Origin: Torymus aiolomorphi
Lineage: Eukaryota > Arthropoda > Insecta > Hymenoptera > Torymidae
Length of the DNA: 64,000 nucleotides
Direction of reading: 5' to 3'
NCBI GenBank assembly: GCA_036365515.1
Contig: CM070876.1
Span: 173,687,978 to 173,751,977, forward strand
Part shown: in pieces, positions 13,640-24,849 of the stretch
Layout: each line of letters starts with the position of its first letter
How positions within the stretch are numbered: position 1 is the stretch's first letter
Program-made: the position numbers and the translations under genes
Notes under the pieces: model-generated
Databases searched by the model: none
What the model saw: the letters and a program-made list of their open reading frames with translations, nothing else
Told to the model about the DNA's origin: nothing

Positions 13640-14110
13640 GGTTATTTTAATTTATTTATTTATTTACTTACTTAAACGGGCCAAAGACCCTTAACACATA
13701 TAATATGTACATAGATGGTGTCGAGGTGACAAGCGCAAAATACACATAATATTAATATTTTTACATACATATAATATTAATATTTTTTAACAAAAGAGTT
13801 CAACGTGCGTTTGAAGGTTGCTATATTCGGAATTATTCTCACAATAGTTGGAAGTAGATTATATGAACGTTTGATACGATTGACCGTAGAATCGAAACCA
13901 TAGTTAGAATTAGATGTTTCTTCCTGTAAAATTCTGTGACTATGCAAATTGTAAGTTAACTCTGTCTTTCTAAAAATAAATTCTTTATTTCATTACAATC
14001 TATAAAATTATTGGTAATTTTAAAAGATAGTAAACAATCGTGGTAATGATGTAACGATTTAATCGCGTATCGTAATTATGTGCACAATTATCGCGCACTT
14101 GCACACACAC
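13640..14110 (-). pseudogene. 5'-truncated non-LTR retrotransposon 3' end
   Basis: On the minus strand the sequence encodes the C-terminal tail typical of LINE ORF2. It has a SFKITNNFIDCNEI-like stretch, then after a frameshift near 13945 a block reading NRIKRSYNLLPTIVRI and ATFKRTLNSFV. The 3' side contains a short untranslated region with CGGGCCAAAGACCC and a TTTA/AAAT-rich tail near 13650. This matches the usual 5'-truncated insertions of non-LTR elements. It is dead. Confidence 0.75.
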
Positions 14111-15039
14111 ACGCTATAGTGCTGGTGTAACTAATAACGTTTTCTTAATTATATCAAAGATATTTTATCATCTTTTTAATCGTTAATACCTGCAGTTATA
14201 TATAGTTCTAGGAAAGTACGTTATCTGTGTTGTTTCCATTAAAATATAACATCTTTATATACATTGTATACAAATCATTTATACAATGTATGAAATTTTA
14301 AAAATAAAAACAAAAGATTTTCATGTAAATAATATTTATAAATGCGTAAAAATCATTGATAACGGTTTTATTTATAACAGCTACTTCATATCCGAACTTA
14401 TCACTATACTACACCATGTCTACGATATTTGAGAGATGACTCAGTGCACCGTCTCTCAGATTAAAGAATATGTTTAAACATGCCTATATAATATTACGTT
14501 TAAATTTTAATTTTCACTTAAAAAATTGTCAATTAATTTCATTTCGAAAAAAACTACTATTCTAATAGCAACTTTGTTTGTTTATACATAACAGATATAA
14601 TGAGACATAGTATTAACAACACTGAGAGAAAAAAAGGCTATAAGTTAGCAGAAGTCAGATATGCCGGCAGAGCCGAAGTATGTTAAGCTAAAATCGCCGA
14701 AAAGAATAATAAATTGTAAGATCGTGTGTGCCCGTATAATGATGAAATAAATAAATAAATATAGTATTTATGTCTTTTGTATATGTAGAGTATTATATGT
14801 TTTGTGTAAATTACTTGTATATCAAACCTATGTACAAGTGACTAAATGTAAATTCTGTAGGATTTATCATCTGTATAAATTTTCTGGTTTGAATAAACGC
14901 ATAAATAATAAATTGAGTAGGTATAGAAGTTACAAACGATATTTTTAGTTATAGAAATTATGGACTTTTAAAATAAAAAGTATTTCTTAATATCGTTTTT
15001 ATTATGCTTAAGACTAATATAGTTTTGTTATATTATTGG
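14111..15039. other. No gene seen; possible SINE/MITE fragment
   Basis: AT-rich DNA. The interval 14622-14760 starts with ACACTGAGAGAAAAAAA and ends in an (AAAT)n tail, as expected of a short retroposon or a decayed CACTG-type element. Nothing else is recognisable. Confidence 0.35.
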
Positions 15040-15288
15040 CTCTTGCTAAACGTACGTCAGGAGCGCTACAGATAGATATACCTATATATACGTAAAACCT
15101 AACCTTCAATTTTCTTTAGTCGAAGAATTAACGCTTGACTAAAGAAAAAAATAGGCAGGGATTGACGTTTGACTAAAGAAATAATGTTCTCTTCCATGTC
15201 AGACTCTCAAAACAGCGGTTTTTTCTGTTTCTAAGTGGGTTATAGGTTATTTGTACGTCAGATCTGACGTACGTTTAGCAGAGGCGTA
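15040..15288. mobile_element. ~250-bp MITE
   Basis: The inverted termini are TGCTAAACGTACGTCAG (about 15047-15063) and CTGACGTACGTTTAGCA (about 15267-15284). Internal direct repeats contain TTGACTAAAGAAA. No ORF and no certain target duplication. Confidence 0.75.
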
Positions 15289-15805
15289 TATTATTATCAT
15301 TTGACTTTTATTATATATTTATTGTATTATTGATATTATAATTGTTTACAAAGTGGTTATTAAAATTACATAAAGCTGGGAATGCCTATAATATTACTAA
15401 AAACAATTATAAGAATTGATGTAAACTTTCGATGCAATAACCGAAAAAACAACTTTTAACAAAAATAATCACATCCACGAAATTTTCAAATTCTTGATGA
15501 GTACATAATTTTAATTTCAATAATTACCTTACTGTTGTATATACTTTTGCAAAAGGTTCTGCTTTGCCTCTGCATCAAAAAGAAACTGTGGAATTCAATA
15601 TCTACGACATCCGCTTTATAAGCTCTCGCCGACACGCTTATACCAAATAGCAATAGGAAATGCAGTTGAACAAGTATGACATCATTGGTTAAATCCCCCG
15701 ACTATTTGAACGAATTCGATTTTTCGCAAAATCGCCGCGACGTGTGGTCACGTGGTTGTCGCTCGTCGCCGCAGCGATGTCGCTGTGCAGCTGGATTTGT
15801 GGGGA
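15289..15805. other. Left flank of the giant palindrome; signal-peptide-like frame on minus strand
   Basis: On the minus strand, 15715 to about 15533, a frame reads ILVQLHFLLLFGISVSARAY and on to FCKSIYNSK, followed by GTAATT, a possible splice donor. The hydrophobic run and SARA end resemble a secretion signal. There is no in-frame ATG, so an upstream exon would be required. I do not call a gene. Confidence 0.25.
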
Positions 15806-15813
15806 TATGACAC
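15806..15813. repeat. 8-bp target-site duplication, left copy
   Basis: TATGACAC directly precedes the first base of the left terminus CAGCGTTCTC. The identical octamer directly follows the right terminus at 23943-23950. Eight-base duplications are typical of hAT and also of P and KDZ elements. Confidence 0.93.
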
Positions 15814-16456
15814 CAGCGTTCTCATAAAAAGCAGTCGCCCGGCGCGAAATTCAAATCGGCCAAAAAATATAAAAAATCAAAGTAAAAAAAAAATTATTTT
15901 TATACATTAATAAATACAATAAGATAAAAATAAACAAAGATACAATAAAACACTTAATTATTTTAATTTATTTAATTAATTATGAGTATTTTAAAATTTA
16001 TAATCCTGACACGAATTAAAATTTTTTTTCGCGCAATGTCAATGAAAACACGTTCGAAATAACAGACTGTTATATAAAATAAATTATTTTATTGATTTTC
16101 AACATGAATAGTTAAAAAACACGTTAGAAAAGTTGATTTCTTAAATTGATAAAAATTTTTATTAGTCGGCCGTCCTGTTTTACCATGCCAGTCGTGCGGC
16201 GCTGAGCAAACTATAGCTTCTGTTTGAGGATCACTGACTGCGCGGCAAGAGCGTAAGAAATGAATGAATGAATTTGGCTTTTATAATTTGAACAAGTACG
16301 AATTATATGACCTTTCAATATAACCTTTATATGCAGCGAATATACAAATACATTATAAATTATACCTGATGGCATATACTTCACAAATGCACAAAACGCA
16401 ACGAATCTAAAAACCATTTTTAATTCTCGTTCTGTCTCTATCACTCATATCTAATA

Positions 16457-16544
16457 TTTTAGTTGGGTTTAATTGATGTAAATGAGTACACACATTTAAT
16501 ATTAAATGTGTGTACTCATTTACATCAATTAAACCCAACTAAAA
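16457..16544. repeat. Perfect 88-bp nested palindrome (left arm)
   Basis: TTTTAGTTGGGTTTAATTGA reads into a centre at ATTTAATATTAAAT and mirrors back with no spacer. The same palindrome is at about 23213-23300 in the right arm. It could form a cruciform on its own. Confidence 0.9.
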
Positions 16545-16861
16545 ACTAAAAACCATTTATTCAACAAACGTTTTAAATTACATGTTACCATCAAGTAATA
16601 AGTGTTTGTGTTAATTATAATTATTTATTATATGTATAATTCTATAATAAAATTCAAGATATAACGAAGTATCTCTGAAGGTTTTCGTCACATTTTGGAT
16701 AGTCGGACGTCCTTCCTACCTTAGCCTACTCGGTTACAGGTATTTATTGATAGCGTTTTTCTTGCCGCTATAATATTTTCTTTCCGCGGCTAAAGTTATC
16801 CGATCCGACGGCGAGGGTGGCAAACATTAGATGTGGCGTGTACAATTTCCTCCCGTGGAGC

Positions 16862-16953
16862 GTATACTATTTTTCACCATACCCGGGCCAAAAATACCAC
16901 ATTCGCGTTTTTGAGCCGGGAGCAAAAATGGCACTTTCGGTCCGGGTATGGTA
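16862..16953. mobile_element. ~90-bp inverted-repeat element, CCATACCCGGGCC type (left arm)
   Basis: Ends TTCACCATACCCGGGCC and GGTCCGGGTATGGTAAAA surround a core with TTCGCGTTTTTGAGCC. The mirror copy is at about 22803-22894, and an independent diverged copy lies at 32783-32869. Confidence 0.8.
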
Positions 16954-17455
16954 AAAAATTCATTTTTCTTAAAAAGTTTAGCGACCGGCTTTAAAATTTA
17001 TTGCGCGTTATAATTTTAATTTTTTATTTTAAAAACATTGTTTTTCGCATTTCAAGTTGTACTAGATATATTCGCTCTGATTTAAGGAAGTTTTCTGGGA
17101 AAGTTTCACTTTTCTATTTGTTATTGTTTATAATCGATTTCGTTTATTAATTAATATAGGAAATACTTAACATCTATTAAAAAAATTATACGTATATTCG
17201 CCCTGAAGTCATTTTCTCTCCGCTTTTTTAATGTATCATAACTAATTTGCAACGATTTTAACATTCACTGTTTAATTTAATTCTCATTATGTTAACTATT
17301 ACAAAAGGTTTTTACGAAGTATCAGTGAAGGTCTTCGTCACATTTGGGATAGCTTTTATCTACGCATATTCAGAAATAATGATCTGTAACAACAAATTAA
17401 AAAAATTTTACGTATTACTTTCAACGTATCCGTTGAAAATAATATTTAATTTTTA

Positions 17456-18875
17456 CTATTTTTTCAAATACATCATAAAATAATGTGATTTTATATTAAT
17501 CAAGGCCTTCACTTCTTCTCTTTTCTGCGTTACGTATTCCTCATCGAACCAATCGATGCATGATTGATCATTCTGATAGTTGGTAATAGGATTCTGTAAT
17601 AGAAATTTATATTTGTTATCACGAAAAAAATTAAATTCTGTGAGAATGCTTTTCTTTATACAGAAATCAACTTGTTTTAAACAGAATTATTTCTTCGCTC
17701 AATTTAAGAAAGAAGATACACGGAAAAAATTGGTTTCCCTAAGCAATTAGTTACTTCGAAAGGGTACAAATAAGAAGGATAATTAGTTTTACTAACAAGT
17801 AGTAGTTCCGTTAACTATTTTCAAGTACTTAAAATAACCAATCTATGTTACTCAATGTCCCAATAAAACAGTTACATAACTATTTCAAATCATTAAAACT
17901 ACTAATCTAACCGTTACATTAAAAAAACCGCTGCCAATTCATTGGCCCGTAGCTTCCTCAAACCTAATTTGTTGATTCCTTTAATTAATTTTTAATAACA
18001 AAATTTATAATTTTTGAAAAAATTTATGTCATAATTATAATTAAATTCATTTATGAAGATTAAAAAGTATTACATTAAAAAATTTATATTCAACCAAAAT
18101 AAAGTAGTTGATGTAACTATATAATTGCTTGTCGTAACTTACTTTTGAGTAGTTACGATTACCAATTTTTTTCTCCAATGATCCAAGAAATAAATTGGTT
18201 ATCATACTTAACCATTATCAACCGATTGCCAATTATGTTGCCAACCATTCATGCTTATCTGTACCCTATTATGCAATTTTAATAACCAACCAACCAATCA
18301 ACTTTTTTTTTCAGTGTATAAACAACTTCTTTTGACTAGCCATGTACGCGCGTGCGCACACACACACCCACCCACCCACACATACACACACACACACCCA
18401 CCCACACACACACACACACATACACCCACCCACACACACACACACACAAACACACTCACACACACAAAGAGCACACACACTTTGATAAGATTTTATTTAA
18501 AATAATTTTAATGAAAAGATAAAATGTGCAAAAAGAAATTACCAAACAAAAGCTTTCAGCGTATTGCAGCATATAAATGCCACAATCATAACAATTATTT
18601 TGTTTTGGCACATCTACTATAACGATTTTATGATCTGTACAGATAACATTTATTTTCTTACGCCTTTCTTCGGTCAAGTAATCCTCAATAAGCTTTACTG
18701 CCGTTTCATGATAACCACCAATTGAATCAAATATCAAAATAGAATCACTAAAAATGAAATATAAATTTTCATCACATTATGCATTTAAAAATATATCAAG
18801 TAAAACTTATAGGTATATAAATACTGTTTTGGTTCATTCACAGGATTGCATATGACAGCCAAAAACCAATGATTG
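17456..18875 (-). CDS. Ulp1/SENP-type cysteine peptidase, left-arm copy (partial)
   Basis: Exons 18875-18825, 18747-18543 and 17593-17456 join in phase. The product contains NHWFLAVI (catalytic His, with the HW pair typical of Ulp1), ILIFDSIGG (catalytic Asp), then PKQNNCYDCGIYMLQY (oxyanion Gln and nucleophile Cys), ending in a terminal exon with CIDWFDEEYV and a stop at 17456. This is the C-terminal part of the C48 peptidase fold, which in hosts removes SUMO from proteins. The N-terminal part of the domain is not visible, so the gene is 5'-partial or has exons I cannot recognise. It is the mirror image of the copy at 20878-22299. The ~950-bp last intron holds a TA-flanked element with a CA-rich tract. 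Confidence 0.82.
17714..18319. mobile_element. TA-flanked CACGGA-type element nested in left arm
   Basis: TA-CACGGAAAAAATTGG at about 17712 pairs with CCAATCAACTTTTTTTTTCA, then GTG-TA near 18318. It lies in the last peptidase intron. An internal stretch at 17925-18010 containing CCGCTGCCAATTC also occurs at the right edge of the window. The mirror copy is at about 21437-22042. Confidence 0.7.
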
Positions 18876-18957
18876 CTGAAACATTGAAAAAAATTATATT
18901 TTTCATTTTCTCAGATACAAGATATTACAAAATTTATGAGTTAGGTAAATGTGCAAT

Positions 18958-19380
18958 ATACGTATAAAATAAATTCTTTTACTGTAATTGGTTTATTTTA
19001 CAAAATTATAAAGGTTAAGGTGATGTTATATACCGACATAATTTTAAAAAGAGTACATCTCATAAAAATACCAATAGAAAAATCCAGAAAAAATTCTGAG
19101 TATAGTATTTACATATACGGAGCGCCTGACAGACGTGTTTTTCCAAAAAATGATCAGAGTTTATTTAATCAAATAAAAACCGTACTGTCGGTAAGTAGGA
19201 ATCTGCAATTAACCTACTTTTAAAACGAGCACAGCTAACGAAAATACTAATAGAATCGCTCAAAAAAATTTCTGAGTATAGTGTTTACGTGTACGGAGCG
19301 CTTGACGTTCGTCTTTTTCCAAATAAACGTTTAAATGTTGATTTAAAAAATATTGAAATTCACGGTTTCACATGGCCTTA
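18958..19380 (+). other. Two tandem exon-like frames (left arm)
   Basis: Two open stretches encode related peptides. One has KSRKNSEYSIYIYGAPDRRV and the other SLKKISEYSVYVYGALDVRL. Most differences are conservative (I/V, R/K, A/P). The first is followed by GTAAGTAGG, a good donor, and the second could begin after an AG near 19230. This suggests a duplicated exon of an unrecognised gene reading toward the loop. The mirror copy runs on the minus strand at 20800-20371. Confidence 0.4.
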
Positions 19381-19381
19381 A

Positions 19382-20370
19382 GTTTTTAGAGTGATGCCTC
19401 GTAAACAAATTAATAAATAGTGACGGAACCTCTAGTCACGGTCGCCACCGACTGGCTTTCTTCTAATCGGCATCATATTGTTCTCGCATTACCTCCATTT
19501 TTCCGGCAAAATGTTGTATAAGAAAACTACTTAATAAACAATAAGCTAAATTTTTTAGAAATTCCGCAAATACATATATATTTTGTTCGTCAAACAATTC
19601 CAAATCAATTGACTGATAGAAATAAAAACAAAATAGCAAATCCTACAAACCTACAAACTTTCAACATTTTCTTTAAATAAATTTTAATAAATTTATAAAC
19701 AAATAGTTTTGATTTTGCAGATTTTGCTCATCTTCTATTGGTCAATCGATTTAAATTTTTTTAACGAAAAAATGCGAAAACAAATGGTTTCGATAATAAT
19801 AATCTATATTTGCAATAACGGATTTTCAATTAAATAATTTATTTTTGGTACTTAATTAAATCAGGTAATGGCAAGACAATTCAATTTCAAAAACTTATTT
19901 AATATAATTTCATTTTTACCTTATTGATGTTTTTCAAAATTGTATAGTGACATAGACAGTAGATTAGGGCTACTGGGACCACTTAAGACCACAAATAAAA
20001 TACATATTTCTATTTACCTCCAAGGAGATGTGAAAAAAATAGAACACTATATATCTTCTTCAATATATTTGCAAATGCATTAACTTAAAAATTAAATGAG
20101 TTAATGTTCTGAGTTGAAAGCTTCTCTTAAGCATAAATTTTAAAAATACTTTCACCCTTGCCCCTGTGCAGTCCATCCTTAATTTTGTAGCTTCTCCTTA
20201 AAATATTAATCCAATCAAATAAAATTAGAATTAATTCCAATACACGTGTAACACATTATACTATACAAGCCCTCTTTAATTTGAAGCTCCTCCTTAAAAT
20301 AAGATTTCCTTGAAGTCTACATTACTATTATCGGTCATAACTATCAGCGAAAAATATATGTGTTTCAAGA
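19382..20370. other. Loop of the giant palindrome
   Basis: 989 bp of single-copy sequence between the arms. I see no transposase or other gene. It carries scattered short motifs (for example TAGCTTCTCCTTAAAATA near 20190 and GAAGCTCCTCCTTAAAATA near 20283, an internal direct repeat). Confidence 0.8.
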
Positions 20371-23300
20371 TTAAGGCCATGTGAAACCGTGAATTTCAAT
20401 ATTTTTTAAATCAACATTTAAACGTTTATTTGGAAAAAGACGAACGTCAAGCGCTCCGTACACGTAAACACTATACTCAGAAATTTTTTTGAGCGATTCT
20501 ATTAGTATTTTCGTTAGCTGTGCTCGTTTTAAAAGTAGGTTAATTGCAGATTCCTACTTACCGACAGTACGGTTTTTATTTGATTAAATAAACTCTGATC
20601 ATTTTTTTGGAAAAACACGTCTGTCAGGCGCTCCGTATATGTAAATACTATACTCAGAATTTTTTCTGGATTTTTCTATTGGTATTTTTATGAGATGTAC
20701 TCTTTTTAAAATTATGTCGGTATATAACATCACCTTAACCTTTATAATTTTGTAAAATAAACCAATTACAGTAAAAGAATTTATTTTATACGTATATTGC
20801 ACATTTACCTAACTCATAAATTTTGTAATATCTTGTATCTGAGAAAATGAAAAATATAATTTTTTTCAATGTTTCAGCAATCATTGGTTTTTGGCTGTCA
20901 TATGCAATCCTGTGAATGAACCAAAACAGTATTTATATACCTATAAGTTTTACTTGATATATTTTTAAATGCATAATGTGATGAAAATTTATATTTCATT
21001 TTTTAGTGATTCTATTTTGATATTTGATTCAATTGGTGGTTATCATGAAACGGCAGTAAAGCTTATTGAGGATTACTTGACCGAAGAAAGGCGTAAGAAA
21101 ATAAATGTTATCTGTACAGATCATAAAATCGTTATAGTAGATGTGCCAAAACAAAATAATTGTTATGATTGTGGCATTTATATGCTGCAATACGCTGAAA
21201 GCTTTTGTTTGGTAATTTCTTTTTGCACATTTTATCTTTTCATTAAAATTATTTTAAATAAAATCTTATCAAAGTGTGTGTGCTCTTTGTGTGTGTGAGT
21301 GTGTTTGTGTGTGTGTGTGTGTGGGTGGGTGTATGTGTGTGTGTGTGTGTGTGGGTGGGTGTGTGTGTGTGTATGTGTGGGTGGGTGGGTGTGTGTGTGC
21401 GCACGCGCGTACATGGCTAGTCAAAAGAAGTTGTTTATACACTGAAAAAAAAAGTTGATTGGTTGGTTGGTTATTAAAATTGCATAATAGGGTACAGATA
21501 AGCATGAATGGTTGGCAACATAATTGGCAATCGGTTGATAATGGTTAAGTATGATAACCAATTTATTTCTTGGATCATTGGAGAAAAAAAATTGGTAATC
21601 GTAACTACTCAAAAGTAAGTTACGACAGCAATTATATAGTTACATCAACTACTTTATTTTGGTTGAATATAAATTTTTTAATGTAATACTTTTTAATCTT
21701 CATAAATGAATTTAATTATAATTATGACATAAATTTTTTCAAAAATTATAAATTTTGTTATTAAAAATTAATTAAAGGAATCAACAAATTAGGTTTGAGG
21801 AAGCTACGGGCCAATGAATTGGCAGCGGTTTTTTTAATGTAACGGTTAGATTAGTAGTTTTAATGATTTGAAATAGTTATGTAACTGTTTTATTGGGACA
21901 TTGAGTAACATAGATTGGTTATTTTAAGTACTTGAAAATAGTTAACGGAACTACTACTTGTTAGTAAAACTAATTATCCTTCTTATTTGTACCCTTTCGA
22001 AGTAACTAATTGCTTAGGGAAACCAATTTTTTCCGTGTATCTTCTTTCTTAAATTGAGCGAAGAAATAATTCTGTTTAAAACAAGTTGATTTCTGTATAA
22101 AGAAAAGCATTCTCACAGAATTTAATTTTTTCGTGATAACAAATATAAATTTCTATTACAGAATCCTATTACCAACTATCAGAATGACCAATCATGCATC
22201 GATTGGTTCGATGAGGAATACGTAACGCAGAAAAGAGAAGAAGTGAAGGCCTTGATTAATATAAAATCACATTATTTTATGATGTATTTGAAAAAATAGT
22301 AAAAATTAAATATTATTTTCAACGGATACGTTGAAAGTAATACGTAAAATTTTTTTAATTTGTTGTTACAGATCATTATTTCTGAATATGCGTAGATAAA
22401 AGCTATCCCAAATGTGACGAAGACCTTCACTGATACTTCGTAAAAACCTTTTGTAATAGTTAACATAATGAGAATTAAATTAAACAGTGAATGTTAAAAT
22501 CGTTGCAAATTAGTTATGATACATTAAAAAAGCGGAGAGAAAATGACTTCAGGGCGAATATACGTATAATTTTTTTAATAGATGTTAAGTATTTCCTATA
22601 TTAATTAATAAACGAAATCGATTATAAACAATAACAAATAGAAAAGTGAAACTTTCCCAGAAAACTTCCTTAAATCAGAGCGAATATATCTAGTACAACT
22701 TGAAATGCGAAAAACAATGTTTTTAAAATAAAAAATTAAAATTATAACGCGCAATAAATTTTAAAGCCGGTCGCTAAACTTTTTAAGAAAAATGAATTTT
22801 TACCATACCCGGACCGAAAGTGCCATTTTTGCTCCCGGCTCAAAAACGCGAATGTGGTATTTTTGGCCCGGGTATGGTGAAAAATAGTATACGCTCCACG
22901 GGAGGAAATTGTACACGCCACATCTAATGTTTGCCACCCTCGCCGTCGGATCGGATAACTTTAGCCGCGGAAAGAAAATATTATAGCGGCAAGAAAAACG
23001 CTATCAATAAATACCTGTAACCGAGTAGGCTAAGGTAGGAAGGACGTCCGACTATCCAAAATGTGACGAAAACCTTCAGAGATACTTCGTTATATCTTGA
23101 ATTTTATTATAGAATTATACATATAATAAATAATTATAATTAACACAAACACTTATTACTTGATGGTAACATGTAATTTAAAACGTTTGTTGAATAAATG
23201 GTTTTTAGTTTTTTAGTTGGGTTTAATTGATGTAAATGAGTACACACATTTAATATTAAATGTGTGTACTCATTTACATCAATTAAACCCAACTAAAATA

Positions 23301-23942
23301 TTAGATATGAGTGATAGAGACAGAACGAGAATTAAAAATGGTTTTTAGATTCGTTGCGTTTTGTGCATTTGTGAAGTATATGCCATCAGGTATAATTTAT
23401 AATGTATTTGTATATTCGCTGCATATAAAGGTTATATTGAAAGGTCATATAATTCGTACTTGTTCAAATTATAAAAGCCAAATTCATTCATTCATTTCTT
23501 ACGCTCTTGTCGCGCAGTCAGTGATCCTCAAACAGAAGCTATAGTTTGCTCAGCGCCGCACGACTGGCATGGTAAAACAGGACGGCCGACTAATAAAAAT
23601 TTTTATCAATTTAAGAAATCAACTTTTCTAACGTGTTTTTTAACTATTCATGTTGAAAATCAATAAAATAATTTATTTTATATAACAGTCTGTTATTTCG
23701 AACGTGTTTTCATTGACATTGCGCGAAAAAAAAATTTTAATTCGTGTCAGGATTATAAATTTTAAAATACTCATAATTAATTAAATAAATTAAAATAATT
23801 AAGTGTTTTATTGTATCTTTGTTCATTTTTATCTTATTGTATTTATTAATGTATAAAAATAATTTTTTTTTTACTTTGATTTTTTATATTTTTTGGCCGA
23901 TTTGAATTTCGCGCCGGGCGACTGCTTTTTATGAGAACGCTG
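20371..23942 (-). repeat. Right arm of giant palindrome
   Basis: Reverse complement of 15814-19381 with a few substitutions and small length changes. A position x in this arm maps close to 39756 minus x in the left arm. Confidence 0.93.
20878..22299 (+). CDS. Ulp1/SENP-type cysteine peptidase, right-arm copy (partial)
   Basis: Exons 20878-20928, 21007-21211 and 22162-22299 join with consistent phases (CA|T, then phase 0). Splice sites are TTTCAG/GTATTT, TTTTAG/GTAATT and ATTACAG. The order of motifs is NHWFLAVI, ILIFDSI, then QNNCYDCGIYML, giving the His-Asp-Gln-Cys set of the C48 family in the usual order and spacing. The frame is intact through all three exons to TAG. No start exon is recognised between 20371 and 20877, so the visible product lacks the N-terminal substrate-binding part. 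Catalytic residues are intact in both mirrored copies, which suggests the gene was functional until recently. Ulp1-domain genes are carried by several DNA transposon groups (plant Mutator-like elements, KDZ elements), but I cannot tell capture from native content. Confidence 0.83.
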
Positions 23943-23950
23943 TATGACAC
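23943..23950. repeat. 8-bp target-site duplication, right copy
   Basis: TATGACAC directly after the right terminus, identical to 15806-15813. Confidence 0.93.
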
Positions 23951-24845
23951 CCACGTCTTCACACGTTCCAGGAATCTGAAAGGGAAGGAGAGCGAATGAA
24001 AAGAGTCAGTAATTAACAGTAACAGGAGGTTTATTGAGGAGATGTACAACGGACGCACGTCCGCACGCTCAGAGTATCGAGTACTGACTGCCGCTCGCAG
24101 GCGGCTTCTCGCTTAACGCGACATGGCCGCTTCCACCACTCTCGCGGCGAAGAGCGAGAGGGAAGATCGCAGTCCCTACAGATTTTTTAGCTTTTCGGCG
24201 ACGTCGCAGTTTTCATTTAAACAATATGTTGTTTATATAAATCATGACCAACTAATTGCAACAAGTTTTCTAATTGCGTTGCAGACATTCTTAAATAATT
24301 ATGGAACCTTATATCTTCTAAATGAAAATAGGGAAAACTGCTTTAAAAAATCCACTGAAAAAAAAATCAATAAAAAATATTTAATATTATTTGTTATGAA
24401 ATTAACATTTTCCATTGTTAATAATTGAAAATATAGTAATTATAACTTAAAGTAATTTAAAACTGACGCAATTTCCCCCTATGTCTCGGTAGCACCGCCA
24501 AGCCCAAGCGGCAGAAAAAGCCTTATATCATATCGAAATGTCGATCTTTCTCAGATGAAGAAGTTTCAGGGAGCGGCCACAATTGTGTGACTGTTGGGGC
24601 TTCGTAAACCACCTTATGGTGGTTTCGTCGTTTTCCACATAAGGGACTGTCCGTATAACACCATGCCATGCCTTCCATGCCGTTGATTCCGGAATTGATT
24701 CGTTCCATGGCCCGTTCTATTCCGTTTGTCTTGGCTTGCGCATCGTAGAATGCACTTGTATAAGAGTCTATACGAGTACAAGACAAACGAACAAGTGGAA
24801 TGGACCAACGATATCAACGATATCAACAGGATATGTGGACAGTCC
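23951..24845. other. Right flank of giant palindrome; no recognised gene
   Basis: A moderately GC-rich block (23960-24180) and an open minus-strand frame of 87 codons (24786-24523) give no family I know. The frame includes GIERAMERINSGINGMEG-like text but no splice or domain support. Confidence 0.35.
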
Positions 24846-24849
24846 TTAA

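Larger units (their letters stand above)
15814..19381 (+). repeat. Left arm of giant palindrome
   Basis: It pairs with 20371-23942. One visible difference lies in the run GCGCGGCAAGAGC near 16240, where the mirror has T for C. Gene order outward to inward: nested palindrome, CCATACCCGGGCC element, peptidase last exon, TA-flanked element with CA-rich tract, peptidase core exons, duplicated exon-like frames. Confidence 0.93.
15814..23942. mobile_element. 8.13-kb giant foldback element with mirrored Ulp1-type peptidase genes
   Basis: A left arm (15814-19381, 3568 bp) and a right arm (20371-23942, 3572 bp) are reverse complements with very few differences. They are separated by a 989-bp loop. 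The termini are CAGCGTTCTC and GAGAACGCTG, bounded by a perfect TATGACAC duplication, so the whole palindrome behaved as one inserted unit. The CAG...CTG ends and 8-bp duplication suggest mobilisation by a hAT-type transposase, although KDZ elements also make 8-bp duplications. No transposase is visible in the arms or loop, so it is non-autonomous. Each arm holds one Ulp1/SENP-type peptidase gene, a second possible duplicated-exon frame on the opposite strand, and at least three nested inverted-repeat elements. Near identity of the arms implies recent formation, gene conversion or an assembly effect. Confidence 0.92.

Noticed and set aside
17289..17483. 64-codon frame and its mirror at 22272-22466
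   Set aside because: It runs antisense over the last exon and flank of the peptidase gene; hydrophobic content reflects AT-rich DNA.
15814..23942. Polinton/Maverick interpretation of the giant palindrome
   Set aside because: Polintons have 6-bp duplications and encode a polymerase B, integrase and capsid genes; none is visible, and the peptidase is of Ulp1/SENP type.
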